In this document: positions 63,293 to 64,000 of the stretch, in pieces
Position numbering within the stretch: the stretch's first letter is position 1
How the letters are laid out: each line of letters starts with the position of its first letter
From: Leptolyngbya sp. FACHB-261
GTDB lineage: Bacteria; Cyanobacteriota; Cyanobacteriia; FACHB-261
NCBI RefSeq assembly: GCF_014696065.1
Contig: NZ_JACJPL010000031.1
Coordinates: 124,001 to 188,000 of the forward strand
Direction of reading: 5' to 3'
Length of the DNA stretch: 64,000 bases
Notes under the pieces: generated by a model
Seen by the model: the letters and a program-made list of their open reading frames with translations, nothing else
What the model was told of the DNA's origin: nothing
Databases searched by the model: none
Translations under genes and position numbers: made by a program

Positions 63293-64000
63293 ATGACAAC
63301 AGCCTTGATTACCGGAGCCTCTGCCGGCATTGGTGCAGCATTTGCACAGCAATTAGCAGCGCGGCAAACTGATCTTGTGCTGGTTGCTCGTTCCCAGGAC
63401 AAGTTACACGAACTTGCCAATTCGCTCCATCATCAATATCACATCCAAGTAGATATCATCGTCCAGGATTTGACAGCAGCAGACGCTACAGAAACAATCT
63501 TTCAAACTGTGCAGCACCTTGGACGATCGATCGACTTATTGGTGAACAATGCTGGAATTGGAGATTACGGTGATTTTGCCGAAAGCGACCGAGATCTTCA
63601 GCTTAAGATGGTGCAGCTTAATATTGCGACGATTGTAGATTTGACCCATCGCTTCTTGCCTGGGATGCGGCAGCGTCGGACTGGAGGGGTAATCAATCTG
63701 TCTTCGGTGGCAGCGTTTCAGTCTATGCCCTATTTCTCGATCTACGCGGCAACAAAAGCATTTATTCTCAGCTTTAGCGAAGCTTTGTGGGCAGAGAATC
63801 GCAGCTATGGAGTGCATGTACTAGCCGTTTGTCCAGGACCAGCTGGCATTAAATTTTTCAAAGAAGCGGGATTTCCGCCGTTCCTAGTTAATGTAGCTGA
63901 AAAGTTTGATACGCCAGCTGAGACTGTTGTACGAGATGCCATAAAAGCATTTGAAAAACGAGAATCGATCGTTATTCCCGGCAGCCTGATTAATCCCATT
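63293..64000 (+). CDS. SDR family oxidoreductase, 5' part
   Basis: 236 codons from ATG 63293, continuing past the window. Classical short-chain dehydrogenase: ALITGASAGIGAAFAQQLA (NAD(P) binding), DLLVNNAGIGDYG, INLSSVAAFQSMPYFSIYAATKAF (Ser, Tyr, Lys of the catalytic set; YxxxK at about 151-155), and VCPGPAG. Resembles DltE/YdfG-type SDRs acting on ketones or fatty acyl groups; the substrate is not fixed. No strong ribosome-binding site is seen. Confidence 0.92.
   Translation, partial: MTTALITGASAGIGAAFAQQLAARQTDLVLVARSQDKLHELANSLHHQYHIQVDIIVQDLTAADATETIFQTVQHLGRSIDLLVNNAGIGDYGDFAESDRDLQLKMVQLNIATIVDLTHRFLPGMRQRRTGGVINLSSVAAFQSMPYFSIYAATKAFILSFSEALWAENRSYGVHVLAVCPGPAGIKFFKEAGFPPFLVNVAEKFDTPAETVVRDAIKAFEKRESIVIPGSLINPI

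Overview
The window is a cyanobacterial chromosome segment. The main evidence is gene content: CP12, a Ycf39-like reductase, a DUF1830 protein, cyanobacterial-type Der, GlmU and AroB, a geranylgeranyl-reductase-family flavoprotein and an EGY-like site-2 protease homologue. At least four HIP1 octamers (GCGATCGC, starting near 2263, 32067, 43986 and 61339) agree with this but are too few to prove it alone. Gene order is loose, with many convergent and divergent pairs. I saw no rRNA, tRNA or CRISPR array.

Layout. 0-7.6 kb: end of a Ycf39-like gene, tatC, CP12, a three-gene MacAB/DevBCA-type exporter operon, and def-yajQ-nitrilase. 8.6-24.3 kb: a sugar-nucleotide and polysaccharide region holding a glycosyltransferase, UDP-galactopyranose mutase, a GH1-RmlD fusion, the Leloir genes galK, galT and galE, a GH2 beta-galactosidase-type enzyme, a degenerate M24 protein, UDP-glucose dehydrogenase, UDP-glucuronate decarboxylase and a Wza-type export protein. 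Together these could release galactose from galactosides, feed it to UDP-Glc/UDP-Gal/UDP-Galf/UDP-GlcA/UDP-Xyl and build and export a polysaccharide. 24.4-48.7 kb: mostly housekeeping (Der, CDC48-like AAA, AroB, DapB, GlmU, MurQ) mixed with membrane and hypothetical genes, an HpnP-like B12/radical-SAM protein and a GT39 enzyme. Several metalloenzyme-family members here have lost catalytic residues. 48.7-54.5 kb: GAF protein, a glycine-zipper/repeat/TPR protein and a CPA2 antiporter with a USP domain, plus a gene remnant.

54.5-63 kb is the accessory part and the most interesting. It is a series of small genes, all on the minus strand (VOC, GST, GNAT, lipoprotein, SnoaL/NTF2-like, YdeI-like, cupin). 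Most gaps contain one palindromic element that starts RYYYAAC-like and ends GTTRRRY-like, resembling an integron attC site. In the middle (59072-59176, plus strand) I find an unannotated, stop-interrupted fragment that reads like the N-terminus of an integron integrase. Its orientation relative to the left-hand genes is the canonical intI-attI-cassette geometry. Imperfect repeats spaced 40 bp lie beside the fragment and again at 62839-62930. I interpret the region as a decayed chromosomal integron (an attC cluster without a functional integrase). The homology of the fragment is clear to me; the attC calls are by eye and need a covariance-model search. Broken genes (ada, an NTF2-like gene, an NmrA-like gene) lie in or near this region. 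The window ends inside an SDR gene.
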